Assembly (NCBI RefSeq): GCF_026339955.1
Contig: NZ_JAPEPW010000005.1
Coordinates: forward strand, 124,001 to 188,000
Direction: 5' to 3'
DNA: 64,000 bases
Source: Streptomyces sp. NBC_01549
GTDB lineage: Bacteria; Actinomycetota; Actinomycetes; Streptomycetales; Streptomycetaceae
A program made the translations under genes and the position numbers. Under the pieces are notes generated by a model. It did not search any database. It saw only the letters and a program-made list of their open reading frames with translations, and was not told the origin of the DNA. Each line of letters starts with the position of its first letter. Position 1 is the stretch's first letter. Positions 41,534-50,637 of this stretch are shown piece by piece.

Positions 41534-42964
41534 TCACGCCGATGCGGCGCCGGACGCGTCTACGGGAGGCGGCAGGGTGCGCAGGCGTTCGCGCAGATCG
41601 GCCACGTACTCGGCGGGGCGGGCGGAGAGCAGGCCGTTCAGGCGCTCCAGCCGCGTACGGGCGGTGGCGCGCAGGCGGCTCGGCGGCACCCGGTCGAGGA
41701 CGTCCAGGGCGCGCTGCGCGGCATCGGACGGCGTCTCGGAGGCCTCGGCCTGGGCGAGGACGAGGGTGGCGGCGGCCCATCCGGGGGTGCCGGTGATGCA
41801 GGCGGCCGCGGAGGCCTCGGCGCGGGTGCGGGCCTCCTCGGTGCGGCCCAGCGTGAGGTGCGCTTCGGCCTGGTGCAGGGCGAGTTCGGGCTCGTCGAAG
41901 CCGAAACGGCCCGGGGCCTGGCCGGCCGGGTCGGCCTCAAGTTCGGTCAAGGCCACGTCCAGGGCGGCAGCCGCCTCCCGGTCGCGGCCCTGCTGGGCGA
42001 GGGTGGGCAGCAGCGCCCAGGCATGGAGCTGGGCACGGACCAGGCCGGCGGGGGCCGCGGCCACGCCGCGCTCGGCGTACGTGTACGCGGCGGTCAGGTT
42101 GCCGGTGTGGCGGGCCACCATGCTCTGCGCCCCGTACGCCCACGCCGCCAGCGCCGTATCACCGCACCGGTTGGCGTACGAGACGGCGGTGCCCAGGTGG
42201 GTGCGTGCGCCGGCCGGATCGTCGAGGTGGAAGGCCAGATTGCCCAGGAGTCCTGAGAGCCGGCCGAGCTGACGGTGCAGTTCGGTGCCGCCCGTGTCGG
42301 CGGGGAGCACCCCGGCCAGCAGGGTGCGCGCGGCGCGGACTTCCCTGAACAGGACCGGGACGGGGTGCTTGCTGTAGTTGAGGTGGTAGTGGTCGGCGGC
42401 GGCTTCGGCGAGTTCGTCGACCAGCGGGCTGCCCTCGGGTTCCGCCAGGAGCGCGAGCTGGAGGGACTCTCTGACCGAGGGGAGCCCCGCATCGGTGGTC
42501 ATCGGATCCGCCCCTTCCTGCCGGCCGGATGCGGCAACGCCGGCGTCGTTGCGACCGTATCCGATCAGCTCCGCCGTCCACGCCGACAACTGCCGTACAC
42601 GCGCAACCTTGTGCAGTCCCAGTTGCTCGGGGGTGGCCCGGTAGGCGCGGCACAGCATCACCGCGTAGTCCTGCCCGGGCCAGTCCTCGGGGTCGTGTTC
42701 CCAGCGGCACAGCATCGACTCCGATAAGCCCGGCGGCAGCAGCCCGTCCGCGACATACAGCTCCCCGATCTGCGCGATGGTGTCGGCCCTCGACCAGCCC
42801 AACGCCAGGCGCCACGCCTCCAGTTCGGTGACCTCCGCGAGCTCCTCGCGGATCGCCGCGGCGATGTGCTCGGCGGTGAAACCCGTGCGCTGGCAGCGTC
42901 TGCGGATCAACGCGGCCTCCCGCGCGATGGCAGCACGTCGCGAGCGGGTGATTGCGGCGGTCAT
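41534..42964 (-). CDS. XRE-type regulator with TPR-like C-terminal domain
   Basis: The 476-aa protein combines an N-terminal helix-turn-helix region (VTELEAWRLALGWSRADTIA QIGELY, SESMLCRWEHDPEDWPGQDY) with a long array of helical hairpins (LSGLLGNLAFHLDDPAGART HLGTAVSYANRCGDTALAAW AYGAQSMVARHTGNLTAAYT YAERG). This is a common Streptomyces regulator layout in which TPR-like repeats sense a peptide or protein. Its ATG is 10 nt from the end of the TnpB element on the upstream side. The TnpB insertion may therefore have replaced its promoter. Confidence 0.85.
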   Translation of the reverse strand: MTAAITRSRRAAIAREAALIRRRCQRTGFTAEHIAAAIREELAEVTELEAWRLALGWSRADTIAQIGELYVADGLLPPGLSESMLCRWEHDPEDWPGQDYAVMLCRAYRATPEQLGLHKVARVRQLSAWTAELIGYGRNDAGVAASGRQEGADPMTTDAGLPSVRESLQLALLAEPEGSPLVDELAEAAADHYHLNYSKHPVPVLFREVRAARTLLAGVLPADTGGTELHRQLGRLSGLLGNLAFHLDDPAGARTHLGTAVSYANRCGDTALAAWAYGAQSMVARHTGNLTAAYTYAERGVAAAPAGLVRAQLHAWALLPTLAQQGRDREAAAALDVALTELEADPAGQAPGRFGFDEPELALHQAEAHLTLGRTEEARTRAEASAAACITGTPGWAAATLVLAQAEASETPSDAAQRALDVLDRVPPSRLRATARTRLERLNGLLSARPAEYVADLRERLRTLPPPVDASGAASA

Positions 42965-42973
42965 GGGCGCCCC

Positions 42974-43010
42974 CTTGACTTCCTCCTCGGACCGAAGCCC
43001 GAGGATTCCT
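42974..43010 (-). mobile_element. Right-end hairpin of the IS605-type element
   Basis: Read on the minus strand directly after tnpB, CCTCGGGCTTCGGTCCGAGG forms a tight hairpin followed by AGGAAGTCAAG. This is the conserved right end of IS200/IS605 elements and, in TnpB systems, the scaffold end of the omega RNA. The segment overlaps or abuts the tnpB 3' end as expected for a reRNA/omega RNA whose guide is taken from the DNA beyond it. Confidence 0.75.
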
Positions 43011-44252
43011 CTATGAGAGGTTTCGGCCGGTCGCCCGGCTTACGGGTTCCTGCTTCGCAGACCGGCTGGTGCCGAGGTCTCCGCAGGCTGACAGGGCCTG
43101 CCCGGCCCCGAGGATGTTGAGCGCGGCGTTGACGTCAGCGTGCGCGGTGTGCTCGCAGGCGGTACACACGAACTCCGCTTGGCTCTTACGGGAGTTGGCG
43201 TCCACCACCCGGCACCGGTTGCACGTCTGCGACGTGTACGCGGGATTGACCTTTACCACTCGCGTGCCCGTGGACCGGGCCGCGCTGGTGAGGGCCAGTT
43301 CTAGCTTGTGCCATCCCTTGTCGAGGATGGCTCGGTTCAGGCCCCGTTTCTGGGCCACGCGCCGGCCTGGCTCGGCGATCGTGCCGGACGCCGACTTCGA
43401 CATGGTGCGCGTCTTGAGATCTTCCAGGACTACCAGCGCGTTGCGGGACGTGATGCGGTTCGCCAGGTAGGCGCAGAAGTCCGCGCGACGGTCGGTGACT
43501 CGCCCCGTGATCCGGTTCATCGCCGCGATCGTCTTGCGTCGGTTCGCACTACCCTTCTTCTGGCGCGCGAGCCGCTGCTGAAGCCTGAGATAGCGGGTCT
43601 TCTCGCCTCCGGTGACAAACGGCCGGTCATGGAAGTCGCCAGCGCTTGTCGTCGCCGCGACCCTCACGCCGCGGTCTATCCCGACCGCAGTGTCCGGCAT
43701 CGCGTGCACGGCGGGTGCGTCCTGCTCATCGTCCACGAGAAACGATACGAACCAGCGCGCGCCCTTCCGGCTGACTGTTGCCGACCGCACGACCCCGCCG
43801 AGCTGACGAGACCAGCGGAAGCGAACCCATCCCAGTTTCGGCAGCTTGACGCGCCCCCATTTACGGCTGAGGCGTTCAACTTGGATTTGCTTGGCATCAG
43901 GGAACCGGAACGAGGGCGACCAGTGCGCTTTCGAACGCCAGCGGACCTTGAACGTGCCGTGCCTTCGGCAGGCTCCGTCCAAGTCCCTCAAGGCCTGCTG
44001 CAAGATATGCGACGGCGCAGCCTTCAACCAGTCGTGTTCGCGTTTGGCCTCGGCTAACTCTGCGCATTGCGGTGCGAAGTTCATCCATCCGCCGCGACGC
44101 CTGTACTGACGCCGCTGATCAAGACCGGTGTTCCACACTGCCCGGCAGACGTTCCCGAACTCCTCGCACAAAGCGGCCTGATCAACAGTGAGCGAAAGCC
44201 GGTACCTGCGGCCAGACAGCACGGGAACACCCCCCTCAACGAAATTCACCAT
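43011..44252 (-). CDS. tnpB: TnpB, IS200/IS605-type RNA-guided nuclease
   Basis: The 413-aa protein has an N-terminal RYRLSLTVDQAALCEEFGNV helix-turn-helix region and a RuvC domain with DTAVGIDRGVRVAATT (Asp), NALVVLEDLKTRTM (Glu) and HADVNAALNILGAG (Asp). A zinc finger, CNRCRVVDANSRKSQAEFVC TAC, completes the TnpB layout. The start at MVNFVEGG (44252) is used; the frame is open upstream to 44534 but those residues look non-native. All catalytic residues are intact. No tnpA is present nearby, so it depends on a helper in trans or is fixed in place. Confidence 0.93.
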   Translation of the reverse strand: MVNFVEGGVPVLSGRRYRLSLTVDQAALCEEFGNVCRAVWNTGLDQRRQYRRRGGWMNFAPQCAELAEAKREHDWLKAAPSHILQQALRDLDGACRRHGTFKVRWRSKAHWSPSFRFPDAKQIQVERLSRKWGRVKLPKLGWVRFRWSRQLGGVVRSATVSRKGARWFVSFLVDDEQDAPAVHAMPDTAVGIDRGVRVAATTSAGDFHDRPFVTGGEKTRYLRLQQRLARQKKGSANRRKTIAAMNRITGRVTDRRADFCAYLANRITSRNALVVLEDLKTRTMSKSASGTIAEPGRRVAQKRGLNRAILDKGWHKLELALTSAARSTGTRVVKVNPAYTSQTCNRCRVVDANSRKSQAEFVCTACEHTAHADVNAALNILGAGQALSACGDLGTSRSAKQEPVSRATGRNLS

Positions 44253-44514
44253 AGTGCGGGCCACTGACACCACAGCGCACTCCGCCGCTACGCGACTCCG
44301 GCCCGCTGATGTGCTGGCCGGGCCAGCACCCAAGGGCTCCGGCCAAATGGCCTTCCGCCCTTTCACGCTATCCCAGGCGCCGCTGTCCTGGCAGGCCGGA
44401 AACGAGCATTGCGGCAAGCCGCAATCCGGGTCCTGAACAGGCGCAATGACCTTCCGGAGGGGTGCAGGCGAGGCTGAGTGCATCCCCGGCCGGTTCGGGC
44501 CGGGAGACCTCCGG
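44253..44514. other. Presumed left end of TnpB element
   Basis: The stretch upstream of tnpB contains no gene on either strand that I can support. It should include the left end of the element, but no clear left-end hairpin or target motif could be fixed. A GGCCGG/CCGGCC-type hairpin lies at about 44486-44505. Confidence 0.35.
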
Positions 44515-44550
44515 ATGAGAGGAGGGGCCGTCATGGGCTACGACCACTGA
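44515..44550 (+). CDS. Possible 11-codon leader peptide
   Basis: ATGAGAGGAGGGGCCGTCAT opens a short ORF, MRGGAVMGYDH, with an internal ATG (MGYDH) that has a GAGGAGGGG ribosome-binding site. It ends 33 nt before a strong hairpin that precedes the P450 start. A leader-peptide attenuator is possible; chance is an equally good explanation. Confidence 0.2.
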   Translation: MRGGAVMGYDH

Positions 44551-44583
44551 TCGCCTCGCACTTCCCGAGGCCCGTTGTCCGCA

Positions 44584-44614
44584 TCCCGGCCGCCGGCATC
44601 GCCGGCGGCCGGGA
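44584..44614 (+). promoter_or_regulatory. Strong hairpin in the leader of the P450 operon
   Basis: TCCCGGCCGCCGGC pairs perfectly with GCCGGCGGCCGGGA across a 3-nt loop, 37 nt before the P450 ATG. Lacking a T run it could be an attenuator, a processing site or a terminator for the upstream element. It is the only strong structure in the operon leader. Confidence 0.55.
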
Positions 44615-44651
44615 CCGCATCACCCCTCTGCTGTGAAGGAGACCTCCCGCG

Positions 44652-45836
44652 ATGGCCACACGGCCGATGACATCCCCGGTGGGCTACGACCCGCTGGATG
44701 AGGCGACGCTCGCCGACCCGTACCCGCAGCTCGCCGCCTTGCGCGAGCAGACGCCGGTGGCCTGGCACGAGGGAATGGAGTGCTGGCTGATCACCCGGTA
44801 CGAGGACTGCGTGCGCGTGCTGCGCGAGCATGAGACGTTCGCGCGGGATCCGCGCCGGCTCGGCATCGCCGTAGCAGAGGCGCACCTGAGCGTGCAGGTC
44901 CTCGACCCGCCCCAGCAGGCGGGCGTGCGCAGTCTGTTCATGACCGCGCTGCACGCCCAGGACCTGGACGCCCTCCAGGACCGTCTCCGGCAGATGATCG
45001 GCGAGCGGCTTGACCAGGTCGCTGCCCTGCCGGTGGTGGAGGCGATGCGCGAGCTCGCGCAGCCCGTCGCCCTGGTCGCCATCGCCGACCTGCTCGGCGT
45101 CACGCCCCCGCCGTTGGAAGAGTGGGCGGAGATCTCCGACACGATCATGCGGAGCATGGACGCCGGTCTGAACCCCGAGCTGATCGAGCCCGGCCGCCGC
45201 GCCCGCGCACAGCTGAGCGACCTGGTGGACTCCTGGTTCACCACCACCGGCCAACCCGCCGGGCTGCTCGGCCACGTCCGAGCCCGCACCGCGGGTGCCG
45301 GCCTGGAGCAGGCGGCCTACGTACGGCACACGGCCCGCGTGATGTTCCAGGGCGGCTACTCCACCCTCACTGCCGCGCTCGGCAACCTGCTGCACACCCT
45401 GGCCGACCATCCGGAGATCCTGCCCGCACTGCGCGAGCGCCCCGGCCTGGTGCACGGGGCCGTCGACGAGCTGGTCCGCTTCGACGGCCCCGTGCAGGGC
45501 ACCACTCGCCTGGCCACCGCCGAGGTCACGATCGGCGGCATCGCGGTGCGTCGCGGCGAGAAGGTCACCGTGCTGTTCGCTGCGGGCAACCGCGACCCCG
45601 CCGTGTTCGCCCGGCCGGACCGGCTGGTGCTGGACCGTACGCCCAACCGGCACCTCGGCTACGGCTGGGGCGCCCACGCCTGCCTCGGCACGGTCATGGC
45701 GCAGCGCGTCCTGGCCGCGCTCGTCGACACCCTGCTCGACACCGTGATCCTGCCGCGCCCGGCCGGGTCGGCACCGCGCCGGCGCACGGCCACGATGCGG
45801 ACCTTCGCCCGCCTGCCGCTCTCTCTTCAACCCTGA
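44652..45836 (+). CDS. Cytochrome P450
   Basis: The 394-aa protein is a bacterial class P450. The I-helix reads RVMFQGGYSTLTAAL, the ExxR motif is DELVRFDGP, and the heme-binding loop is LGYGWGAHACLGTVMA, with the axial Cys in HACLG and Gly-Trp-Gly-Ala-His replacing the usual Phe-Gly start. It starts ATG behind GAAGGAGACC. It is the first gene of a tightly spaced operon with two ATP-grasp ligases, a non-heme oxygenase and an amidinotransferase. The likely role is oxidising an amino-acid or small-molecule building block; redox partners are not in the window. Confidence 0.95.
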   Translation: MATRPMTSPVGYDPLDEATLADPYPQLAALREQTPVAWHEGMECWLITRYEDCVRVLREHETFARDPRRLGIAVAEAHLSVQVLDPPQQAGVRSLFMTALHAQDLDALQDRLRQMIGERLDQVAALPVVEAMRELAQPVALVAIADLLGVTPPPLEEWAEISDTIMRSMDAGLNPELIEPGRRARAQLSDLVDSWFTTTGQPAGLLGHVRARTAGAGLEQAAYVRHTARVMFQGGYSTLTAALGNLLHTLADHPEILPALRERPGLVHGAVDELVRFDGPVQGTTRLATAEVTIGGIAVRRGEKVTVLFAAGNRDPAVFARPDRLVLDRTPNRHLGYGWGAHACLGTVMAQRVLAALVDTLLDTVILPRPAGSAPRRRTATMRTFARLPLSLQP

Positions 45837-45867
45837 CCCCTTCCAACTCCCCGATCTGGAGCATGCG

Positions 45868-47232
45868 TTGAGGATCATCGTCGCCAACCACATCGACCCG
45901 GCCATCCGCAACCGCACCGACCTGTGGGCGTGGACGCAGCGCGCGCTGTGGGGTGCCCGCAACGGCGACCTCGTCGTCCTGTGTGCCCCGCCCGACCCGC
46001 ACTTCCTGCGCTACTCGACCGCCCTGACCGGCACCGACCCCCGCTGGCTGCACCTGGTGACAGTGCCGCCCGGCCAGTACGGCGGCCGCCTGCTCGACCC
46101 GCAGATGCTCACCCACCCCGACCTCCTCGACCGAGTGCGCTCCGTGCTCGCCGAGCACGGCGGCGTCCAGGCCGTGGAGGAGGTGTGGGCGCTGTGGCCG
46201 TCCGCGTCCGTCGCCCGCTTCGCCATGTCCCTCGGTCTGGGCGAGAAGCTGCCCGGTGCCGGTTTCCTCGCCCAGGGCGGCGGCGAACTCGTCAACAACA
46301 AGGCGACGTTCAGGATGCTCGCTGCTGCGGCCGGGGCGCCCGTCGCGGCGGGCACCGTCGTCCGCGACCCGGGCGAGGCCGCCGCCGCGACCGAGCAGCT
46401 GCTGAACAACGCCGGGGCGGTCGTGGTCAAGCAGGCCCACAACGGGGCCGGGGTGGGCAACGAGCTGCTCGTGGCCGACCCCTTGCTGGCCACCGGCCAC
46501 GCCGGCGCCCGCCACCTGCACCAGCTGGGCGGCGGGGACCTGACCGAGGGCGTCACCGCGTACTGGTCCGAGCGCTGGGCGTGGGCCTCGGCCGGCGGCC
46601 GCTTCCCCGTCGTCCTCGAGGAGTTCATCCCCGACGCGCGGACCGTGTACTGCGAGCAGCACCTCACCGACACCGGTATCCAGCCGACCGAGATGGGCGA
46701 GCTGCGCTACACCGGCCGGCGCCTGAGCCACGAGAGCGTCCCCCTGCGCGACCTCACCCCGGCAGTGGAGAAGCAGTTGCTGGAGGGCTCCGCCCGCCTC
46801 GCCGCCGCCTACCGGGACGTCGGATACCGCGGCCGTCTCAGCACCGATGCCATCGTCACCCCCGACGGACAGGTGCTGTACACCGAGGTCAACGCCCAGG
46901 TCACCGGGTCCTGGCACATCTACGAGGTGTTCGCCCACCACATCGTGCACGCGAACGCCGCACCCGAGCGCACCGTCACCGAATCCCACGTCCCCGGCCA
47001 CTGGACGGTCCCGGACGGCGTCACCTTCCACCGCACGCTGACCGAGCTCGGCCTCGGCTACGACCCCACCACCCGCACCGGCGTGATCGTGTCGATGCCC
47101 ATCGTCGACCCGCCCTCCGGTGGCGCCGCCCAGTTCACCTTCTCCACCGTCTACGACACCCCGGCCCGCCACGACGCCATCTGGAACGCCCTGGAGACCC
47201 GCTTCGCCGCCGACTGCCGCGCGGCGGCCTGA
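45868..47232 (+). CDS. ATP-grasp ligase with preATP-grasp domain
   Basis: At 454 aa (TTG start) it opens MRIIVANHIDPAIRNRTDLW and has the ATP-grasp signatures GELVNNKATFRMLAAAAGAP, GAVVVKQAHNGAGVGNELLV, PVVLEEFIPDARTV and STDAIVTPDGQVLYTEVNAQ VTGS. The N-terminal domain and C-terminal length resemble the PGM1-type peptide ligase of pheganomycin biosynthesis, which joins a guanidino-amino acid to a peptide. That comparison is from memory of the family. Position beside an amidinotransferase supports a role in amide-bond formation. Confidence 0.8.
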   Translation: MRIIVANHIDPAIRNRTDLWAWTQRALWGARNGDLVVLCAPPDPHFLRYSTALTGTDPRWLHLVTVPPGQYGGRLLDPQMLTHPDLLDRVRSVLAEHGGVQAVEEVWALWPSASVARFAMSLGLGEKLPGAGFLAQGGGELVNNKATFRMLAAAAGAPVAAGTVVRDPGEAAAATEQLLNNAGAVVVKQAHNGAGVGNELLVADPLLATGHAGARHLHQLGGGDLTEGVTAYWSERWAWASAGGRFPVVLEEFIPDARTVYCEQHLTDTGIQPTEMGELRYTGRRLSHESVPLRDLTPAVEKQLLEGSARLAAAYRDVGYRGRLSTDAIVTPDGQVLYTEVNAQVTGSWHIYEVFAHHIVHANAAPERTVTESHVPGHWTVPDGVTFHRTLTELGLGYDPTTRTGVIVSMPIVDPPSGGAAQFTFSTVYDTPARHDAIWNALETRFAADCRAAA

Positions 47233-47248
47233 CGAAAGGCACATCCCG

Positions 47249-48226
47249 ATGAGCACCACAACCTCCGCGCGGCCCGCACCGGCGGCCCGCCTCACCCCCG
47301 TCTTCGACCCGGCCCGACTCGCCCGCGAACTCGCCCAGGTCACCGAGCACGAGTGGGAGCGCCAGCGCACCCACTACGCCGCCGGCCGCATCGGCCCGGA
47401 CACGCCGACCGACTGGCGCGTCCTGCCGCTGCGCAGCCCCGGCGGCGACCCGGACCGCACCGACCCCGGCGGCCCCGGCCCCGACGACTACGCCGCCACC
47501 GACTGGCTTCAGCACCTGCCCTACCTGCAAGAGATCCTCGACACCATCCCGGCCCCGCTGAACGCAGTACGGCTGCTCGCCCTCGGCCCGAGCGCCGCCT
47601 CCCAGCCGCACTGCGACCCCAAGTACGACCTGCGGCGGGGCATGGTGCGCCTGCACATCCCGATCGTCACCCACCCCGGCGCGGTCCTCGTCCTGGACGG
47701 CACCGAACACCGGTGGCAGCCCGGCACCCTCTGGTACGGCGACTTCTCCCGCGAGCACCTGGTACGCAACACCGGGCCCGCACGGCGCGTCCACGCGGTC
47801 ATCGACGCCCTGTTCACCCGCGAGCTCGCCGCGCTCTTCCCCGAACCGTGGCAGGAGGAGCTCGCCGAAGCCGACGTGCTGGTCAACCGGCAGCCCGCCC
47901 CCGCACGACGCCCGCCCGCCACGCTGCCGCCCGTTCTGGCCCTGCCGTCCGGGTTCATGGACTTCGGCCACGACACCCCGCTGGAGGGCCGCACCACCAC
48001 CGTCCGGATCGCCGAGCGCGGTGACGGGCTCGTCCTTCAGGCCGGGGAGCACCGTTTCGCCCTCGTGCACGTCGCCGACGGCGAGTACCGCTACGCCGGC
48101 TGGAGCGAGCAGCGCACCCTCCAGCTCGGCGACGACCACATCGTGCTGCACGCCCGGCACGGCCGCGCCCTGACCAGCCAGCACTTTCCCTTCCCCGCAG
48201 CCGCCAGCGGCAGCCCGGCCGCCTGA
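47249..48226 (+). CDS. Aspartyl/asparaginyl beta-hydroxylase-type oxygenase
   Basis: The 325-aa protein contains the iron- and 2-oxoglutarate-binding core ASQPHCDPKYDLRRGMVRLH IPIVTHPGAVLVLDGTEHRW QPGTLWYGDFSREHLVRNTG PARRVHAVIDAL (read across blocks). The HCD (HxD) plus distal His and Arg (RRVH) fit the aspartyl/asparaginyl beta-hydroxylase family. It would hydroxylate an amino-acid or peptide intermediate. A C-terminal domain (residues about 220-320) has no recognised match. The start at ATG 47249 follows GAAAGG and is 16 nt after the ligase stop. Confidence 0.85.
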   Translation: MSTTTSARPAPAARLTPVFDPARLARELAQVTEHEWERQRTHYAAGRIGPDTPTDWRVLPLRSPGGDPDRTDPGGPGPDDYAATDWLQHLPYLQEILDTIPAPLNAVRLLALGPSAASQPHCDPKYDLRRGMVRLHIPIVTHPGAVLVLDGTEHRWQPGTLWYGDFSREHLVRNTGPARRVHAVIDALFTRELAALFPEPWQEELAEADVLVNRQPAPARRPPATLPPVLALPSGFMDFGHDTPLEGRTTTVRIAERGDGLVLQAGEHRFALVHVADGEYRYAGWSEQRTLQLGDDHIVLHARHGRALTSQHFPFPAAASGSPAA

Positions 48227-48250
48227 CGAGACGGATCGAGGACGAAACCC

Positions 48251-49393
48251 ATGCTGAACAGCTACGACGACTTCACCCCCCTCAGCGAGATCATCGTGGG
48301 GTCCGCGGAGAACTACGTGGGGCACGACCGGGACCTCACGTTCGAGTTGTTCTTCCACGAGGCCATCGGCGGCTACCGCTCCGACTGGGCCTATCCGCGC
48401 CTTGCCGCCAGCGGCAGCGGCGGGCAGGCCGAAACGTGGAAGATCGGCAAGCGGTACACCGAGGAACTCCACGAGGACGTCGAGACCTTCGCCGCCACGC
48501 TCGCCTCGCTCGGGATCACCGTGCACCGGCCGCTGCCACTGCCCGCAGACGCCTTACCGATCGCCGGGCTGGGCTGGCAGTCCACCCCGACCCCCGCCCT
48601 GAACGTGCGCGACAACACCCTCATCCTCGGCGACGAGATCATCGAAACAGCGCCCGCGATCCGCAGCCGCTACCTGGAAACCCGGCTGCTGACCCCCGTC
48701 TTCCGCCGCTACGCCGACGCCGGCGCCCGCTGGTCGACGATGCCCCGGCCCACCCTCACCGACGCCAGCTTCGACCTCTCCTACGCCCAGTCCACAGCCA
48801 CCACCCTCGGGGGGCCGACCGAACCGGTCACCGACCCGCAGCCCAGCCCGTACGACGTCGGCATCGAGATGATGCTGGACGGCGCCCAGGTGCTGCGCCT
48901 GGGCCAGGACCTGATCGTCAACATCGCGCAGGACAACCACCGGCTCGGCGTCGACTGGCTTCAGCGGCACGTGGCCGGCCGCTTCCGCATCCACCGGGTG
49001 TGGCGCATGGCCGACAACCACATCGACTCCATGCTGCTGGCCCTCAAGCCCGGGGTGTTCCTCGCCCGGCACGCCGGACTGCGCGACCTGCTCCCCGCGC
49101 CCTTCCAAAACTGGAAGTTCATCGTGCCGCCCGAGCCGGAGCCCGGCCAGTTCCCCGTCTACACGGACTCCGAGCTGCTGCTGACCAGCCCGTACATCGA
49201 CATCAACGTGCTGTCCCTGGACGAGCAGCGGGTGCTGGTCAACGCCGACTGCGCCGGGCTGATCAAGACCCTGGAAGGGGAGGGCTTCACCGTCATCCCG
49301 GTCCGCCACCGGCACCGCCGCCTGTTCGGCGGCGGATTCCACTGCTTCACCCTCTGCATGCGCCGTGCGGGCGGACGGGCGGACTACCGGTGA
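48251..49393 (+). CDS. Amidinotransferase
   Basis: At 380 aa this matches glycine/inosamine-type amidinotransferases, which move the amidino group of arginine to an amine. Landmarks are FTPLSEIIVGSAENYVGHDR, NVRDNTLILGDEIIETAPAI, the catalytic His/Asp region MADNHIDSMLLALKPG, and the nucleophilic Cys in FGGGFHCFTLCMRR near the C terminus. The last loop resembles the GGGFHC motif of the family. It provides a guanidino group for a pathway building block. Its stop overlaps the next GTG start (GTGA). Confidence 0.9.
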   Translation: MLNSYDDFTPLSEIIVGSAENYVGHDRDLTFELFFHEAIGGYRSDWAYPRLAASGSGGQAETWKIGKRYTEELHEDVETFAATLASLGITVHRPLPLPADALPIAGLGWQSTPTPALNVRDNTLILGDEIIETAPAIRSRYLETRLLTPVFRRYADAGARWSTMPRPTLTDASFDLSYAQSTATTLGGPTEPVTDPQPSPYDVGIEMMLDGAQVLRLGQDLIVNIAQDNHRLGVDWLQRHVAGRFRIHRVWRMADNHIDSMLLALKPGVFLARHAGLRDLLPAPFQNWKFIVPPEPEPGQFPVYTDSELLLTSPYIDINVLSLDEQRVLVNADCAGLIKTLEGEGFTVIPVRHRHRRLFGGGFHCFTLCMRRAGGRADYR

Positions 49394-50637
49394 GCCTGCC
49401 GGTCCTGCTGCTGGAGGCGGCCGGCCCCGAGTCCGAGCAACTGGCCCGGACCGCGGCCGCCTCCGGCCACCGCGTGCACGCCGTCACCGACGCCGCCACT
49501 CTCACCACCTACTCCGGCGAGCTGCGCCGGCTCCTAGCGGGCTGTCTAGTCACCGACTTCACTCAGCCCGGGCAAGCCCTCGCGGACATCACGGGCTACG
49601 GGCGCCGGATCGGCGTGCAGGCCCTGCTCACCGTCAACGAGTACCTCACCGACCTGGCCGCCCGCGCGTGCGCCGCGCTCGGTCTGCCCGGCAACGATCC
49701 CGAACGCGCGCCCGCCGCACGCAACAAAGCGGTGATGGCGGCCGCGTTCGAAGCCGGCCACGTCACCGCGCCCCGCACCACGATCGTCTCGGACCTGGGT
49801 GAGCTGCGGGCCCTGGACGCGGCCGGGGCGGTCGCCTTCCCCTGCGTCGTCAAACCGGCCGACGGCGCCGGATCGGCCGGCGTCACCGTGGTCACCGGCC
49901 ACGAAGGCCTCGAGCCGGCCTGGCACGCCGCCCGCGCGGCCAGAACGATTTACGGCATGCCGCGCGACGAGTGCACCCTGGTCCAAGAGCACGTGTGTGG
50001 CCGCGAGTTCAGCGTCGAGTCCATCACCCAGCACGGTGTCACCACCCACCTGTGCATCACCCGCAAGCACACCACTGGCGGAATCCACCGCGTCGAGCTG
50101 GGCCATGCGCTGCCCGCCCGCCTGCCCGCGGTCGCCGAGCGCGCCCTGCTCGACCAGGCCGACCGGGCGATCGCGGCGGTCGGCGTACGCAATGGCGCCA
50201 CCCACACCGAACTCGTCCTCGGTCCCGACGGCCGGTGCACCGTCCTGGAGATCGGCGCCCGTCTCGGCGCCGGACACATCGGCGTCCTCATCCAGCACGC
50301 TCTCGGCATCGACCCGTGGCGCACCCTGTGGGACATCGCACTCGGCCATCCGGCCACCCTCGCCCCGGCATCCGGCGGGTACGCCACCGTCCGGTTCCTG
50401 ACCACGCCGCATCCGGGCCGGCTGGTCTCCGTCACCGGCCTGCCGGAGGTGACTGCCACCATCCCAGCCGTACGCGTGCGCGCGGTTGAGGGTGCAGACG
50501 TGGGCCCGGTGACCTCCAACCGCGGCCGCCTTGGCCATGTCATCGTCACCGGCCACGATCCGCGCACCGTCGACACCCAGGCCGACCGCATCCTGCGCCA
50601 GATCACCATCACCGTCGCCCCGAGGAGCCAGAGTTGA
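49390..50637 (+). CDS. ATP-grasp ligase (carbamoyl-phosphate-synthase/BacD-like)
   Basis: With a GTG start overlapping the amidinotransferase stop, this 415-aa enzyme has the classic ATP-grasp elements: ARNKAVMAAAFEAGHVTAPR, AFPCVVKPADGAGSAGVTVV, TLVQEHVCGREFSVESITQH, NGATHTELVLGPDGRCTVLE IGARLGAGH. BacD-like enzymes join amino acids as dipeptides. It differs from the first ligase in having no preATP-grasp extension, so the two presumably act on different substrates. Overlap on both sides shows tight translational coupling. Confidence 0.85.
   Translation: MSLPVLLLEAAGPESEQLARTAAASGHRVHAVTDAATLTTYSGELRRLLAGCLVTDFTQPGQALADITGYGRRIGVQALLTVNEYLTDLAARACAALGLPGNDPERAPAARNKAVMAAAFEAGHVTAPRTTIVSDLGELRALDAAGAVAFPCVVKPADGAGSAGVTVVTGHEGLEPAWHAARAARTIYGMPRDECTLVQEHVCGREFSVESITQHGVTTHLCITRKHTTGGIHRVELGHALPARLPAVAERALLDQADRAIAAVGVRNGATHTELVLGPDGRCTVLEIGARLGAGHIGVLIQHALGIDPWRTLWDIALGHPATLAPASGGYATVRFLTTPHPGRLVSVTGLPEVTATIPAVRVRAVEGADVGPVTSNRGRLGHVIVTGHDPRTVDTQADRILRQITITVAPRSQS

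Noticed and set aside
48436..49389. Extension of the second ATP-grasp ligase to 733 aa
   Set aside because: The upstream residues are an Arg/Pro/His-rich shadow of the amidinotransferase; the GTG overlapping its stop is the natural start.
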